DNA from: Terriglobia bacterium
GTDB lineage: Bacteria > Acidobacteriota > Terriglobia > Bryobacterales > Bryobacteraceae
Assembly (NCBI GenBank): GCA_020073615.1
Contig: JAIQEX010000008.1
Span: 1-64,000 of the forward strand
Direction: 5' to 3'
DNA length: 64,000 nucleotides
Of this stretch, positions 8,007 through 20,770 are shown in pieces; the first letter of the stretch is position 1; each line of letters begins with the position of its first letter. Made by a program: the position numbers and the translations under genes. The notes under the pieces are model-generated. The model saw only the letters and a list, made by a program, of their open reading frames with translations. It was not told where the DNA came from and did no database searches.

Positions 8007-9248
8007 CTAGCCGATCGAGAACACCCGCCCACGATGCTGGCCGATGAGGATCTGCACCAGGCGGTGCGCGATCAGCTCATGCAGGGTCAACAGCTCGCGG
8101 TTGGCGCGCGCGATGGCTTCGGCGTCGTGCGCGCCGGCGGCGGGGCCTCCGGCCTTCAGGGCGGCGGTGGCTTCGTTGATGATGGGATCCGCAATCGCTT
8201 CGCCGGCCATCTCCCACAGGGTGATGAAGCGGTCCACGGCGGTGGGAAAGCTCACGGCGAAGACGCCGAACTGGCTGGTTGTGCGCGGCGGTTTGAAGTC
8301 CAGGTTGAACGGCCCCTGGTAGCCGTGGCTGCGCAACAGGACCAGCACGTTGAGCCAGTCGAGCGGATTGACCAGGCCGATGCCGATATCGACGTCGTGC
8401 TTGAGGCGGTAGCCGTCGTTGATGTCGAAGTGAAAAAGCTTGCCGGCCAGGAGCGCGCGGGCGAGCGCGGCGCGCGGCGCGGCTCCCCACATCAGCTCGT
8501 GGAGATACTCGGGGTTCAGGCCGACCATCTCCGGATGGGACAGCAGTCCGGAGGCGATGAAGGCCAGCATGGCGTCGCTGGTGGGCAGCAGGATCTCGGC
8601 CTGCGGCTCGAAGGGCTTGGCTTCGAGACAATGCTGGAGCGTGGGCCGGCCGCGCCGGGCGGCGACTTCGATATCGCGCTCGCAGGCGGCATTCAGCGCG
8701 TCCGCATACCAGCGCAGCGTGGCGGTCTCCTCGATGGCGCCTTGCACGTAGTAGCCCAGCGTGCCCGGCCAGTAGACGGCGAAGCGGGCGCCCAGCTCGT
8801 GGCCGATATCGACGGTGTTGCGCACGCGGAACTTGGCGTACTCGCGGACTTCGGGCGCCTCGGCGGCGGGGCTGGCGGCCCAGACGGCATGGTAGAAAGT
8901 CTCGGTGGTCACCATGGAGCAGGCGACGCCGCTTTCCACCAGGGCCTTGCGGATCGAGGCCACGATTTCGGCCTGGCGGTCCTGGCCGAGCGCCTCGGTG
9001 GGGATGACATCGGTGTCGTGCGTGGTCCACCAGCCGATGCCGATCTCACCCAAATGGCGGATGACGGATTCAAAGCCAATGGGCGGGCGCGTGGGCGCGT
9101 GAAACAACGCCTGGCCCTGGTAGGCGGCGGCCCACTGCGGACCGGAGATGAAGTACTTGCGGCGCGTCTGGGGGCTGTAGGAGCCGCCGCAGGCCTGCAT
9201 GAGACGGGATACCAGCGCCTGCTGCTGGTTTTCGGGAATGGGAGGCAT
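8007..9248 (-). CDS. Xylose-isomerase-like TIM-barrel sugar isomerase
   Basis: The 413-residue protein is a xylose isomerase-family barrel. Metal-site candidates appear in order: THDTDVIP near residue 78, an acidic strand end in CLEAKPFEPQ, NPEYLHELMW, and HFDIND. These correspond to the Glu/Glu/His/Asp set binding two divalent metals in aldose-ketose isomerases. Overall similarity to XylA is partial and a relative such as rhamnose isomerase cannot be excluded, so the substrate is not assigned. The gene stands alone; the adk run starts 105 bases downstream. It is probably cytoplasmic, with no signal peptide. Confidence 0.72.
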   Translation of the reverse strand: MPPIPENQQQALVSRLMQACGGSYSPQTRRKYFISGPQWAAAYQGQALFHAPTRPPIGFESVIRHLGEIGIGWWTTHDTDVIPTEALGQDRQAEIVASIRKALVESGVACSMVTTETFYHAVWAASPAAEAPEVREYAKFRVRNTVDIGHELGARFAVYWPGTLGYYVQGAIEETATLRWYADALNAACERDIEVAARRGRPTLQHCLEAKPFEPQAEILLPTSDAMLAFIASGLLSHPEMVGLNPEYLHELMWGAAPRAALARALLAGKLFHFDINDGYRLKHDVDIGIGLVNPLDWLNVLVLLRSHGYQGPFNLDFKPPRTTSQFGVFAVSFPTAVDRFITLWEMAGEAIADPIINEATAALKAGGPAAGAHDAEAIARANRELLTLHELIAHRLVQILIGQHRGRVFSIG

Positions 9249-9764
9249 GGTGAGTTATTGTTGTACCACAAAACAAAAATGCCGGGCAGGGGTTGGAGCA
9301 GCGGGGCTGGGAGCTGGGCTAGGGGCTAGGGGCTGGGGGCTGGGGATCGGATTCGGGCGTCTAATTCGTTTTCAGAATCGCTCTACTGTGCGGCACGTTT
9401 CCGTGCCGGGGCTGGGAGGAACCGGTTCCTTTCTCCTCTCGGGGAGGAGTGCAAGCCGCTATGGCCGCCTGGCGAACGTTGCACCACGCTGGGTCCGAAC
9501 TTGTATGCCATCTGCAGAATGGCGCCGGACGTGGCTCCGAAACGAGTTGCCTCTCGGCGAGCGAGCAACCTTTTTTCAACTTCAAGGTAACAGGCGGGCA
9601 GGCGCGTCAAGAGGGGGGAAGGCGGTAAGTGATTGAGCCGCGTGAGAAGAAAAATGTGCGCGGCTGGTGACTGACTCTTGACCGGCGGAGCGTCACGCTG
9701 GCTCTCGTTCCGCCGATGCCGGAGACTCTCTGGTTGGATCTTGGATTTCGTAGCTGCTCTGGAG
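9249..9764. other. Intergenic stretch with a G-run cluster
   Basis: About 515 bases with no convincing gene on either strand. Bases 9303-9345 hold seven or so runs of three to five G separated by two to four bases (GGGCTAGGGGCTAGGGG type), a strong G-quadruplex-forming pattern on the + strand and also an imperfect tandem repeat. The remainder is more AT-rich than the flanking genes and lies between the isomerase promoter side and the end of the broken HEPN gene. Confidence 0.5.
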
Positions 9765-10573
9765 CTATCGCGCGCATCGCCCAAGACTGGAAACAATGTA
9801 TCCGGAGATATGGCCCAGGTTCCGACCAATCGTCACGAGAAGAGGTCTCTTCGGGCGAACCGCCAGTGCGCGGCATATCTCCCGCTCATTTTGGGCGTGA
9901 ACTGATGCAAGCCCTTTTCGCAGGAGTGAAAGCACATGTTCGTAGTCATCAGCGCCGACAACCTTCGTCGAAGACCACGAGGCTCGATAGATTCGGCTGT
10001 ACTGACTGGCGATTCGGACTGCCCTGTCGAGAAGAGTCTGGACTTCCTCGTGTCCGAGGCCGCCCAGGGACTTGAGACTCCCGAGCCGCACGAGGTCAGC
10101 GTCATTATGGGCAACAGAACCATTACGCAACTTCACCAATCGGGACACCAATGGATCTGTTGTAGCGGACACACTATTGATTTCCTTTTCGAGAGAACCT
10201 GGATCAACGAGTATCCGATCGGTGGCGAGGCTCTCAATGTGCGGGTTGTCCTGCAAACGTTGCCTAGACTGGTCCTCCGAAAAGTAGCCCCGATAGGTCT
10301 GGATGGTCCGAAGAAATCTCCCCAGACTGAGTGCCTTTGGATCTTGATCATAGAGCCGACATAGACAAGACAACACAGCGTCGCTAACGCGCTGAACGTG
10401 AAGCCCCAGAATGCAGGAGCTTGGTACATCTCTACCTGATACTCGTCAGTTGCAGCATCCAACTGTTTGACCAAGCACCAATAGTCAGTGGCACGATGAG
10501 CCTGCCCCGCAACATAGTCCAAAAGCCTTTCGAGCTCCATATCGCAAGCGACAGGAATCGCCTTCATCATCAT
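9765..10573 (-). pseudogene. HEPN / AbiU2-like protein split by a frameshift
   Basis: Two overlapping frames on this strand make one protein when joined at about 10360-10376. The first part (from the ATG cluster at 10573) reads KAIPVACDMELERLLDYV and ends YQAPAFWGFTFSALATLCC; the second continues CRLYDQDPKALSLGRFL. This is the layout of the AbiU2 HEPN family as I recall it. The joined protein carries LRNGSVAHND, an R-x5-H motif like the HEPN RNase site. Joining needs a one-base step back (or two bases deleted) and no slippery heptamer is present, so a mutation or sequencing error is likelier than programmed shifting. Base composition is lower in GC than the neighbours. A role in phage abortive infection is only inferred. 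Confidence 0.55.
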
Positions 10574-10721
10574 CCCCCAAACCTTGAGTTTAACTGAATG
10601 TAAGAGCTTTGGATGGACGGAAGGTCGGCGCTGCACCGGCCCCCGGATCACTCCCGTGATGTCCACATCAACTGGCCGCTTCCGCCCCGCCCTGCCCCGG
10701 GATCGGATATGCTCTCCTCAT

Positions 10722-12140
10722 ATGCGAACTGTGCTGGTTTTGTTGATGGCCGCGGGGGCGGCGGCGGGCGACGAGAAGAGCGCGCTGCTCGAGAAGATGG
10801 ATGCGCGGGCGGCGCATTATGGCGACGTGTCGCGGAAGATCTGGGAGTTCGCGGAGCTGGGGTACCAGGAAAACCGGAGCGCCGGACTGCTGAAGTCGGA
10901 GCTGCGCGCGGCCGGGTTTGCGTTGGAGGAGAACATCGCGGGTATCCCGACCGCGTTTACGGCCACGTGGGGGCAGGGCAAGCCGGTGATCGGCATCATG
11001 GGCGAGTACGATGCCCTGCCCGGACTTTCGCAGGACGACGTGCCGGACCGCAAACCGCGCGCGAACGGCGCGCCCGGGCATGGCTGCGGCCATAACCTGC
11101 TGGGCGCGGCGTCGCTGTTTGCGGCGGTGACGATCAAGGAGTGGATGGCGGAGAAGAAGATTTCCGGCACCATTCGCTTTTACGGCACGCCCGCGGAGGA
11201 AGGGGGAGGCGGCAAGCTGTACATGATTCGGGCGGGGGCGTTTCGGGATGTGGACGCGGTGCTGAGCTGGCATCCGGGCGATCAGAACGGCGCGTCGCTG
11301 AAAAGCTCGCTGGCCATTCTGTCGGCGAAGTTCCGCTTCTATGGGAAGGCGGCGCATGCGTCGGCGGCGCCGGATGCGGGGCGGTCGGCGCTCGATGGCC
11401 TCATGATCATGGCCAACGCAGTCGAGTTTATGCGTGAGCACGTGCCGGACACGACGCGTATACACTACATCGTCTCCAACGGCGGGGCGGCGCCCAACAT
11501 CGTTCCCGACTACGCGGAGCTGTTCCTGTACGCGCGCCATCCGAGCATGCCGGTGCTCGACAAGATCTGGGAGCGCATCGTGAAGTGCGCGCAGGCGGGG
11601 GCGCTGGCCAGCGAGACGCGCATGGAGATGGGGCTGATCGACAGCTCGTACAACACGCTGCCGAACGACGCGCTGGCGGCGCTGGCGGACAAGAACCTGC
11701 GGCTGGTGGGCGGCGTGACGTACACCAGGGAAGAGCAGGCGTTCGCCGAGGAGATCCGGAAATCGCTGCCCGACCGCGCGCGGCAGATCGGCAGCCAGGA
11801 GCAGATCGAAGCGCCGGCGGAAGGCGCGGGCCAGGCTTCGACCGATGCCGGCGACGTGAGCTGGACCGTGCCGATGGCGGCGCTGACCACGGCGACTTTC
11901 GTTCCGGGGGTGCCGGCGCATAGCTGGCAGGCGACTGCTTGCGCGGGTATGAGCATCGGCCGCAAGGGCATGGTGGCAGCCGCGAAATCGCTGGCGCTGA
12001 CGGCGATGGACCTGTACACCGACCCCCGCCAGGTGGCGGCGGCGCGGGCCAGTTTCGAAAAGCGGCGCGCCGGGTTCGAGTACCGGTCGCGAGTGCCCGC
12101 CGATCATAAGCCGCCGCTCGATTATCGCGACGGCAAATGA
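10722..12140 (+). CDS. Exported M20-family amidohydrolase / peptidase (AbgB-like)
   Basis: The 472-residue protein starts with a short signal peptide (MRTVLVLLMAAGAAAG). Zinc-site motifs of the M20 family follow: MGEYDALPG, GHGCGHN at about residue 120, PAEEGGGGK with the general-base glutamate, SWHPGD, and a late PAHSWQ histidine. The dimerisation domain contains GKAAHASAAPDAGRSALD. Such enzymes cleave N-acyl or N-aminobenzoyl amino acids. ATG at 10722 gives a proper signal peptide; a longer frame from 10584 does not. TATGCT eight bases upstream resembles a -10 box. It ends 10 bases from a convergent gene. Confidence 0.85.
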   Translation: MRTVLVLLMAAGAAAGDEKSALLEKMDARAAHYGDVSRKIWEFAELGYQENRSAGLLKSELRAAGFALEENIAGIPTAFTATWGQGKPVIGIMGEYDALPGLSQDDVPDRKPRANGAPGHGCGHNLLGAASLFAAVTIKEWMAEKKISGTIRFYGTPAEEGGGGKLYMIRAGAFRDVDAVLSWHPGDQNGASLKSSLAILSAKFRFYGKAAHASAAPDAGRSALDGLMIMANAVEFMREHVPDTTRIHYIVSNGGAAPNIVPDYAELFLYARHPSMPVLDKIWERIVKCAQAGALASETRMEMGLIDSSYNTLPNDALAALADKNLRLVGGVTYTREEQAFAEEIRKSLPDRARQIGSQEQIEAPAEGAGQASTDAGDVSWTVPMAALTTATFVPGVPAHSWQATACAGMSIGRKGMVAAAKSLALTAMDLYTDPRQVAAARASFEKRRAGFEYRSRVPADHKPPLDYRDGK

Positions 12141-12150
12141 TCGATATATC

Positions 12151-12996
12151 CTACACGCTGCACAGCTCGAATGCCTGGCGGAGAGAGGTCAGGGGATCTT
12201 TCGAGGGCGTGAACTCGTGGGCGAAGAAGCCCTGGAAATCGAGGTCGGCGATGGCCTTGGCGATGGTGCGCCATTGCAGCTCCTGGGTCTCGTCGAGCTC
12301 GCGGCGGCCGGGCACTCCGCCGGTGTGGAAGTGGGCGATGGAGGGGATGTGTTCGCGAATGGTGCGGATGATGTCGCCCTCCATGATCTGCATATGGTAG
12401 ATGTCGTAGAGCAGTTTCACCCGTGGGGAATCGACCGCCCGCACCACATCGACGCCCCAGCGCGTGTGGTCGCACTGGTAATCCTTGTGATCCACCTTGC
12501 TGTTGAGCAGCTCCATGCAGATGGTGACGCCGTGGTCTTCGGCCATCTTCTTGACGCGGCCGAGGCCGAGGATGCAATTCTCCTTGCCCTGCTCGTCGGA
12601 GAGGCCGCGGCGATTGCCGGAGAAGGTGATGACGTTGGGCACCTTGGCGGCGGCGGCGCGCGCGAGGTTCTCGCGCATCTCCTTTTCCAGGCGGTCGTGG
12701 TTCTCCCTGCGATTCCAGCCCTCGGGAATGGTGCCGGCGCCGGGCGTCATGGCGGGCACCAGGCCGTACCGGCGGATGGTAGGCCAGTCCTGGTAACTCA
12801 CCAGGTCAATGCCGCTGAGCCCGATTTCCGCCGCCGCGCGGCACAGTTCGTCGAGCGGAATCTTGCCGTAACAACCGCGCGAGGCCGATTGCTTGAGCCG
12901 TCCGGCGGGGGCGGCGGCGGCGCGGCGCGCGGCCGGCAGGATGGCCAAGCCGCCGGCGATGGACTGAAAAGCGGATCGTCGGGTCATGAAACGCAT
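12151..12996 (-). CDS. Tat-exported TIM-barrel isomerase (hydroxypyruvate-isomerase-like)
   Basis: The protein (about 281 residues) begins with MTRRSAFQSIAGGLAILP, a twin-arginine signal. The mature part is a xylose-isomerase-like barrel of the Hyi/IolE type, with ICMELLNSKVDHKDY, KLLYDIYHMQIMEGD, HFHTGG and FAHEFTPSKDP giving the conserved Glu/Asp/His/Glu metal set. Many Acidobacteriota and Planctomycetes export such isomerase-like proteins; their substrates are mostly unknown. The start at 12996 is chosen because it places the Tat motif at the N-terminus. The gene converges on the M20 peptidase with only 10 bases between stops. Confidence 0.8.
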   Translation of the reverse strand: MRFMTRRSAFQSIAGGLAILPAARRAAAAPAGRLKQSASRGCYGKIPLDELCRAAAEIGLSGIDLVSYQDWPTIRRYGLVPAMTPGAGTIPEGWNRRENHDRLEKEMRENLARAAAAKVPNVITFSGNRRGLSDEQGKENCILGLGRVKKMAEDHGVTICMELLNSKVDHKDYQCDHTRWGVDVVRAVDSPRVKLLYDIYHMQIMEGDIIRTIREHIPSIAHFHTGGVPGRRELDETQELQWRTIAKAIADLDFQGFFAHEFTPSKDPLTSLRQAFELCSV

Positions 12997-13319
12997 GTTA
13001 GCAGACGGTAGCGGTCCGGGAGGCCGGTAATCGGTACGTAAAGCGCAGTGGATTTTCACCGCCGAGACGCCGAGACGCCGAGAAGCAGATGGGGCTCTCG
13101 GCGCTCCCGGCCACCGCGGTCTCGATACCCGTTGGCCGCAACCGCGAGTGCGCGTTGCGCAGCGATTCGCGCTGCTCCGAATCCTTCGAGTTGGCGCGCC
13201 GAGCCAGCCGGGCGCGCGGGGAACCTATGGACGCGGGTCTCCCCGGCGTCCCGGCGCCTCGGCCGTGGCAGGCCAGAGCGGGAGGCGTACCCCACTGTGA
13301 TACTCTGAAACTTCCACGT
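12997..13319. other. Intergenic stretch before recO
   Basis: About 320 bases with no gene I can support. Near the left end, 13058-13082, an 8-9-base unit (CGCCGAGA) repeats three times in tandem. The rest looks coding-like in base use but has only shadow ORFs. It should hold the divergent promoters for the Tat-exported isomerase and recO. Confidence 0.4.
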
Positions 13320-14114
13320 GTGCCGGCGCGTGTCAGTGAAGCTCTGGTTCTGCGAACCTACCCGCTGAAAGAAGCGGACCTGGTGGTCAGTTTCCTCACC
13401 AGGGACCAGGGAAAGTTACGGGGTGTGGCCAAGCGGGCGCGCAAGCCGAAGAATCCGTTCGGCGCCGGGCTGGAGCGGTTGTCGCACGTGCGGATGGCGT
13501 ACTTTCAGCGTGAAACCCGCGAACTGGTAAACCTGGATTCCTGCGAATTGATCCATTCCCAATTCGGGCTGGCGGCGGATTATTGGGCGGGCGTGGCGCT
13601 GGACTATTTCGCGGAAGTCTCCGAGCAGTTGTTGCCTTCCGCCGAGCCGAGCGAAAAGTTTTTCCGCCTGCTGGTGGCCGTGCTGGAGTCGCTGCAGCCG
13701 CCCGCCGGGGGGAACGGGCCCGCGCTACCGGGAAGCGTGTGGCGCGCCGTAACGTATTTTTCCCTGTGGGCGGTGCGGCTTTCCGGGTGGCTGCCGGAAC
13801 TGCATGTCTGCCTCGGCTGCGGCAGCGTGCTGGACGACCCGGCGGTACCGCAGCGGGCCTTTTTTGCCCGCGGGCAGGCGGGCTTGATGTGCGGGCATTG
13901 CCGCCGCGCTCCGGGCGCGGGCAGTAGCTGGGAATTGAGCGGCGAATCGCGGGCGGTGGCCGCGGAAATGCTCCGGCTGCCGGTGACGAACCTGGCGCCG
14001 CGCGCGTGGGCGCAAGCCACGGTGGCGGACTTGCGGAGGTTTCTGGTGCAGCAGATCGAAGAGCACGCTGAGCGGCGCCTGCTGACCGCGCCGCTGCTGG
14101 AAGAAGGGAACTGA
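13320..14114 (+). CDS. recO: DNA repair protein RecO
   Basis: RecO mediates annealing and RecA loading in the RecF recombination pathway. The N-terminal OB fold reads [20 protein letters not shown] and [18 protein letters not shown]. The helical C-terminal domain carries a zinc pattern, CLGCGS and CGHCRR (Cys-x2-Cys twice, about residues 163-200), typical of RecO. GTG at 13320 places the conserved N-terminus correctly at 264 residues; a longer upstream frame lacks similarity. It leads a tight run with glyQ (10-base gap), glyS and ppdK, an order also seen around recO-glyQS in other bacteria. Confidence 0.9.
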   Translation: MPARVSEALVLRTYPLKEADLVVSFLTRDQGKLRGVAKRARKPKNPFGAGLERLSHVRMAYFQRETRELVNLDSCELIHSQFGLAADYWAGVALDYFAEVSEQLLPSAEPSEKFFRLLVAVLESLQPPAGGNGPALPGSVWRAVTYFSLWAVRLSGWLPELHVCLGCGSVLDDPAVPQRAFFARGQAGLMCGHCRRAPGAGSSWELSGESRAVAAEMLRLPVTNLAPRAWAQATVADLRRFLVQQIEEHAERRLLTAPLLEEGN

Positions 14115-14124
14115 GAGCCGGCTC

Positions 14125-15024
14125 ATGCAGTCTTTTCAGGAAATCGTCTTCAAGCTCAAGCAGTACTGGGCCGAGCGCGGCTGCATCATCCAGGAGCCCT
14201 ACGATATCGAGGTGGGCGCGGGCACCATGGTAGCGGAAACATTTCTGCGCGTGCTTGGTGCGAAACCGTACCGCGTGGCCTACGTGCAGCCCAGCCGCCG
14301 GCCGGCCGACGGGCGCTACGGCGACAATCCCAACCGGCTCTACAAACATCAGCAACTGCAGGTGATCCTGAAGCCGGCGCCCGCCGACGCGATCGAGCAA
14401 TACCTGGGCAGCCTGGAGGCCATCGGCATCGACCTGCGCCAGCACGACATCAAGTTCGAAGAGGACAACTGGGAGGCCCCCACCCTCGGCGCCTGGGGCA
14501 TCGGCTGGCAGGTGATGCTGGACGGCCTCGAGATCACGCAGTTCACCTACTTCCAGCAGTGCGGCGGCATCGACCTGGAGGTGGTTCCGGCGGAGCTCAC
14601 CTATGGGCTGGAGCGGCTGGCGGCGTTTCTGCAAGTCAAGGACAGCGTCTACGACATCGTGTGGACCGAGGGCTTCTCCTATGGCGACGTGCGCTACCTG
14701 GACGAGCTGCAATACTCGGTGTACAACTTCGAAATGGCCGACATCGCCACCCTGTGGAAGCTGTTCGACCTGCACGAGGGCGAAGCCGCGCGGCTGCTGC
14801 AGGCGTACGATGCGAAATCGCCCGATAAGCGGCGCTTTCCGCTGCTGCCCGCTTACGACCAGGTGCTGAAATGCTCCAACCTGTTTAACACGCTCGATTC
14901 GCGCGGCGCCATCAGCGTCACCGAGCGGGTGGGCGTGATCCAGCGCGTGCGCAAGCTGGCGGTGGGGGTGGCGCAGGCCTGGGTGGATCAGCAGCAGGAG
15001 CAGGCCGCCGAGGTGGCGCCATGA
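14125..15024 (+). CDS. glyQ: Glycyl-tRNA synthetase alpha subunit
   Basis: This is the catalytic class II subunit that, with GlyS, charges tRNA-Gly in the heterotetrameric bacterial enzyme. The 299-residue length is normal. Landmarks are [35 protein letters not shown] (class II motif 2 region), [19 protein letters not shown] and QQCGGIDLE. Start and length agree with the family. Its stop overlaps the glyS start by four bases (ATGA at 15021-15024), implying translational coupling. No glycine riboswitch fits upstream, since recO ends 10 bases before. Confidence 0.96.
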   Translation: MQSFQEIVFKLKQYWAERGCIIQEPYDIEVGAGTMVAETFLRVLGAKPYRVAYVQPSRRPADGRYGDNPNRLYKHQQLQVILKPAPADAIEQYLGSLEAIGIDLRQHDIKFEEDNWEAPTLGAWGIGWQVMLDGLEITQFTYFQQCGGIDLEVVPAELTYGLERLAAFLQVKDSVYDIVWTEGFSYGDVRYLDELQYSVYNFEMADIATLWKLFDLHEGEAARLLQAYDAKSPDKRRFPLLPAYDQVLKCSNLFNTLDSRGAISVTERVGVIQRVRKLAVGVAQAWVDQQQEQAAEVAP

Positions 15025-16958
15025 GTCTTCCCTTCCTGCTCGAAATCGGCACCGAAGAGATTCCGGACTGGATGATACCGAACGCGCTCGAGAACCTGCG
15101 CCTGCTGTTTGAAAAGCTGGAAATTCCGCACGAGTCGGTCACTATGGATGCGACGCCGCGCCGCCTGGTGCTGCGCGCCGATGGGCTGGCCGAGCGGCAG
15201 GCGGATAGAGAGGAGCGCGTGATGGGCCCGGCCAAGTCGGCGCCGGCGCAGGCGGTGGCGGGGTTCGCGCGCAAGCAGGGATTGAAGCCGGAAGATCTCT
15301 CGATCGCGGCCACACCCAAGGGCGAGTATTACAGCTTCCTCAAGCGCGTGGAAGGGCGCCGGACGGTGGACATACTGGCGGAGGCGCTGCCCTCGCTCAT
15401 CCTTTCCATCTACTTTCCCAAGACCATGTACTGGACGGCAAAGGGCGGGCCGCGCTTCATCCGGCCGATCCGCTGGATGGTGGCGCTGCTGGGGGAGGCC
15501 ATCGTTCCGTTCGAAATCGCGGGGGTGCAGGCGGGCGCTTTGACCTCGGGTCACCGGCGGCTGGGGGCGCGGGAGATCGCCGTCACCACCGCGGATTACG
15601 AGCGGCGGCTACGCGATCATTACGTGATCCTCTCGTCCGAGGAACGGCGCAACAAAATCCGCAGCGAGCTGGCGGGCCTCCGCGTGAAGCCGGACGCGGC
15701 GCTGCTGGAGACGCTGGTCTATATCACCGAATACCCCACGGCCATCGCCGGCAGCTTCGACGCGCAATTTCTGGAGCTGCCGCAGGAGGTGCTGGTCACG
15801 GTGATGCGGCACCACCAGAAATACTTTTCGGTGGAAGACGAGCGGGGGAACCTGGCGCCGCATTTCGTGGCGGTGATGAACATCGATCGCGACCCGGAAG
15901 GCTTCGTGCGCCGCGGCAACGAGCGCGTGCTGCGCGCGCGGTTCAACGATGCGCGGTTCTTCTGGGAGACCGATCAGAAAAAGAAGCTGGCCGAGCGCAA
16001 GCAGGACCTGGCGCACGTCACGTTCCAGGCCAAGCTCGGCTCGTACCTGGATAAGGCGGAGCGCATGGCGGCGCTGGCGCTCGACCTGGGAGGGGACGAG
16101 CACGCCGTCCGCGCGGCCCGCTTGGCGAAGTGCGACCTTACCACCGAGCTGGTGAAAGAGTTCACCGAACTGCAGGGCGTGGTGGGCGGGCTCTACGCGC
16201 GCGCGCAGGGCGAGCCCGAAGCGGTCTGGCAGGCGATCTACGACCACTACAAGCCGGAGAGCATGGACGATGCGATTCCGCGCCATCGCACCGCGCAGAT
16301 CGTAGCCCTGGCCGACAAGATCGACACGCTGCGCGGCTGTTTCCGCGTAGGCCTGATCCCCACCGGCTCGCGCGATCCGTTCGCGCTCCGCCGCGCCGCC
16401 CAGGGCGTGGTGAAGATCCTGGTGGAGGGCGGAATCGAACTGCCGCTGCGGGACCTGCTGGAAGAGAACCAGGCGCTGATCGACTTCTTCGCCGACCGCG
16501 TGAAGTTCTACTTCAAAGACTACCGGGGCTTCCAGTACGACGAAATCAATGCCGCCATGGCCGCGGGCTGGAGCAACCTGGTGGACTTGCAGTCCCGCCT
16601 CGCGCGCATCCAGAGCCTGCGCCCCACGCCCGATTTCGAACCGCTGGCGGCCAGCTTCAAGCGCATACGGAACATTCTGGAACAGGCGAAGTTTTCCGGC
16701 CAGGGCGCGCCGCTCGACGAAAGCCTGCTCGAGGCGGGGCCGGAGCAGGAGCTTTACCAGGAGTACCGGCGGATCGCCGGGCAGCCCATCGAGAACGTAA
16801 TTTCCCGGCTGCGGCCCAAGGTCGACCTGTTCTTCGACAAGGTGCTGGTGAATGCGCCGGACGCGCGCGTCCGGCAAAACCGTTTGACCCTGCTCGGCAC
16901 GCTGTTGGCGGAGTTTTCCACCATGGCGGATTTTTCGGAAATCGTCACCAATTCATAG
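15021..16958 (+). CDS. glyS: Glycyl-tRNA synthetase beta subunit
   Basis: The 645-residue beta subunit binds tRNA-Gly and is needed for aminoacylation together with GlyQ. The N-terminus [14 protein letters not shown] and internal MRHHQKYF and [11 protein letters not shown] are family signatures; an HD-like helical domain ([28 protein letters not shown]) lies at about residues 375-430, and an anticodon-binding-like domain ends the protein. It overlaps glyQ by four bases and ppdK starts nine bases after its stop, so all three are very likely one transcript. Confidence 0.95.
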   Translation: MSLPFLLEIGTEEIPDWMIPNALENLRLLFEKLEIPHESVTMDATPRRLVLRADGLAERQADREERVMGPAKSAPAQAVAGFARKQGLKPEDLSIAATPKGEYYSFLKRVEGRRTVDILAEALPSLILSIYFPKTMYWTAKGGPRFIRPIRWMVALLGEAIVPFEIAGVQAGALTSGHRRLGAREIAVTTADYERRLRDHYVILSSEERRNKIRSELAGLRVKPDAALLETLVYITEYPTAIAGSFDAQFLELPQEVLVTVMRHHQKYFSVEDERGNLAPHFVAVMNIDRDPEGFVRRGNERVLRARFNDARFFWETDQKKKLAERKQDLAHVTFQAKLGSYLDKAERMAALALDLGGDEHAVRAARLAKCDLTTELVKEFTELQGVVGGLYARAQGEPEAVWQAIYDHYKPESMDDAIPRHRTAQIVALADKIDTLRGCFRVGLIPTGSRDPFALRRAAQGVVKILVEGGIELPLRDLLEENQALIDFFADRVKFYFKDYRGFQYDEINAAMAAGWSNLVDLQSRLARIQSLRPTPDFEPLAASFKRIRNILEQAKFSGQGAPLDESLLEAGPEQELYQEYRRIAGQPIENVISRLRPKVDLFFDKVLVNAPDARVRQNRLTLLGTLLAEFSTMADFSEIVTNS

Positions 16959-16967
16959 GAGCAAAGC

Positions 16968-19712
<2,745 letters not shown>

Positions 19713-19718
19713 TCGCCG

Positions 19719-20741
19719 CTACTTGGCTGGATCCACGCAAATCGCAGCGCCGTCAAAAGAGAACGACCCGGAGATGCTCACCGTGAGATTCGAACGGACG
19801 GTGAGAATGCTTGCCGGACCGGCCGGAATGTCGCAAGGCGGCAATCCGGCCGGAATCGCGGGTATGCGAAAGTTAACCTGATACAGGCCGACGAATCCCG
19901 GAGTCAAGCCGGCGAAGAGCAGCGATGGCTGATCAAGAGTCGGATCATCGGCGCGCTGCGGTGCAGCGTTCTTACGAAAATCGAAACCAATCAGGAGAGG
20001 ATGCGAGCCGGGAGTCTGTGCGACCACAAGCGGCGGCACTGGCGCAGCCTCACCCGTCTTGGCGGCCGGCACAGTGGCCCCCAGGCCGAAAGCGTACATC
20101 ACTAGCACTTCGCCGGCCTTCGCCGGGTTGCCCGGGGTGACCAGGGCGCCGCCGTTGCCGTGTGTGACTATGGGTCCGCAGACATTTGAGAACGGCAGCA
20201 ACATGTCTCCTGGCTGTACATAGCCGCAGTTGGTGATGATATGGATTCTGTCGAAAACCGACGCCAGTTCAAACGCGCTGCCGGGAACGCCATTCTCCGA
20301 CACAACCAGAACGGCCTGGCCCGAGGATTGATCGAAGCGTGGGAAATGCGGGAGTAACTCCCACGGGATCTGAACCGTAACTTCAGCCAGAAGTACTTGG
20401 CAACCGGGTAGGTTGAAGCCGCCGAAGCAGGTACTCGACCGTGGACTTACACTGAGTAACGGGACGGCCACCGGCGCCTCAGTTGTTTGATGCAGGCTGA
20501 CGGAGATACCTGCAAGGGTGGTGGGCAGCGGTATGGTTTCAGCCTGTACGGGAAGTGTAAGGCTCGCTCCGACCCCTTGCACAAGAAGAACTATGACTTG
20601 CCCAGGTGCGACCACAACGTTATAGGGACTGTTATACCCGGCTGCAACAATGAAGTTTCCCGATTGCGCCACACACGCTGGTGTCCAAAATGCCAGCAAC
20701 AGCGCGAACACCGACTGGAGATACCGTTTTGCACTCGTCAT
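19719..20741 (-). CDS. Secreted protein with Solibacter-type C-terminal domain (TIGR03437-like)
   Basis: The 340-residue protein has a signal peptide (LQSVFALLLAFWTPACVAQ). Two IPT/Ig-like beta segments follow; each begins with a PGQ/AGE-type motif (VVAPGQVIVLLVQGVG, AKAGEVLVMYAFGLGATVP) and the second runs to GLTPGFVGLYQVNFRIP. That pattern matches a C-terminal domain abundant in Solibacter secreted proteins; its function is not known. It lies 29 bases after a larger secreted-protein gene on the same strand. Both sit in a more AT-rich insert between ppdK and a duplicated ppdK 3' end. Confidence 0.75.
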   Translation of the reverse strand: MTSAKRYLQSVFALLLAFWTPACVAQSGNFIVAAGYNSPYNVVVAPGQVIVLLVQGVGASLTLPVQAETIPLPTTLAGISVSLHQTTEAPVAVPLLSVSPRSSTCFGGFNLPGCQVLLAEVTVQIPWELLPHFPRFDQSSGQAVLVVSENGVPGSAFELASVFDRIHIITNCGYVQPGDMLLPFSNVCGPIVTHGNGGALVTPGNPAKAGEVLVMYAFGLGATVPAAKTGEAAPVPPLVVAQTPGSHPLLIGFDFRKNAAPQRADDPTLDQPSLLFAGLTPGFVGLYQVNFRIPAIPAGLPPCDIPAGPASILTVRSNLTVSISGSFSFDGAAICVDPAK

Positions 20742-20770
20742 GACGCCTCTAATTCTAGCCCATCCGATGT

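Noticed and set aside
9199-9636. 145-residue + strand ORF across the G-run cluster
   Set aside because: Runs through the G-rich repeat and the antisense of the isomerase start; no domain.
10350-10380. Programmed -1 frameshifting in the HEPN-like gene
   Set aside because: No slippery heptamer and no evident downstream stem; mutation or error is simpler.
14115-14124. Glycine riboswitch before glyQ
   Set aside because: Only ten bases separate recO from glyQ.
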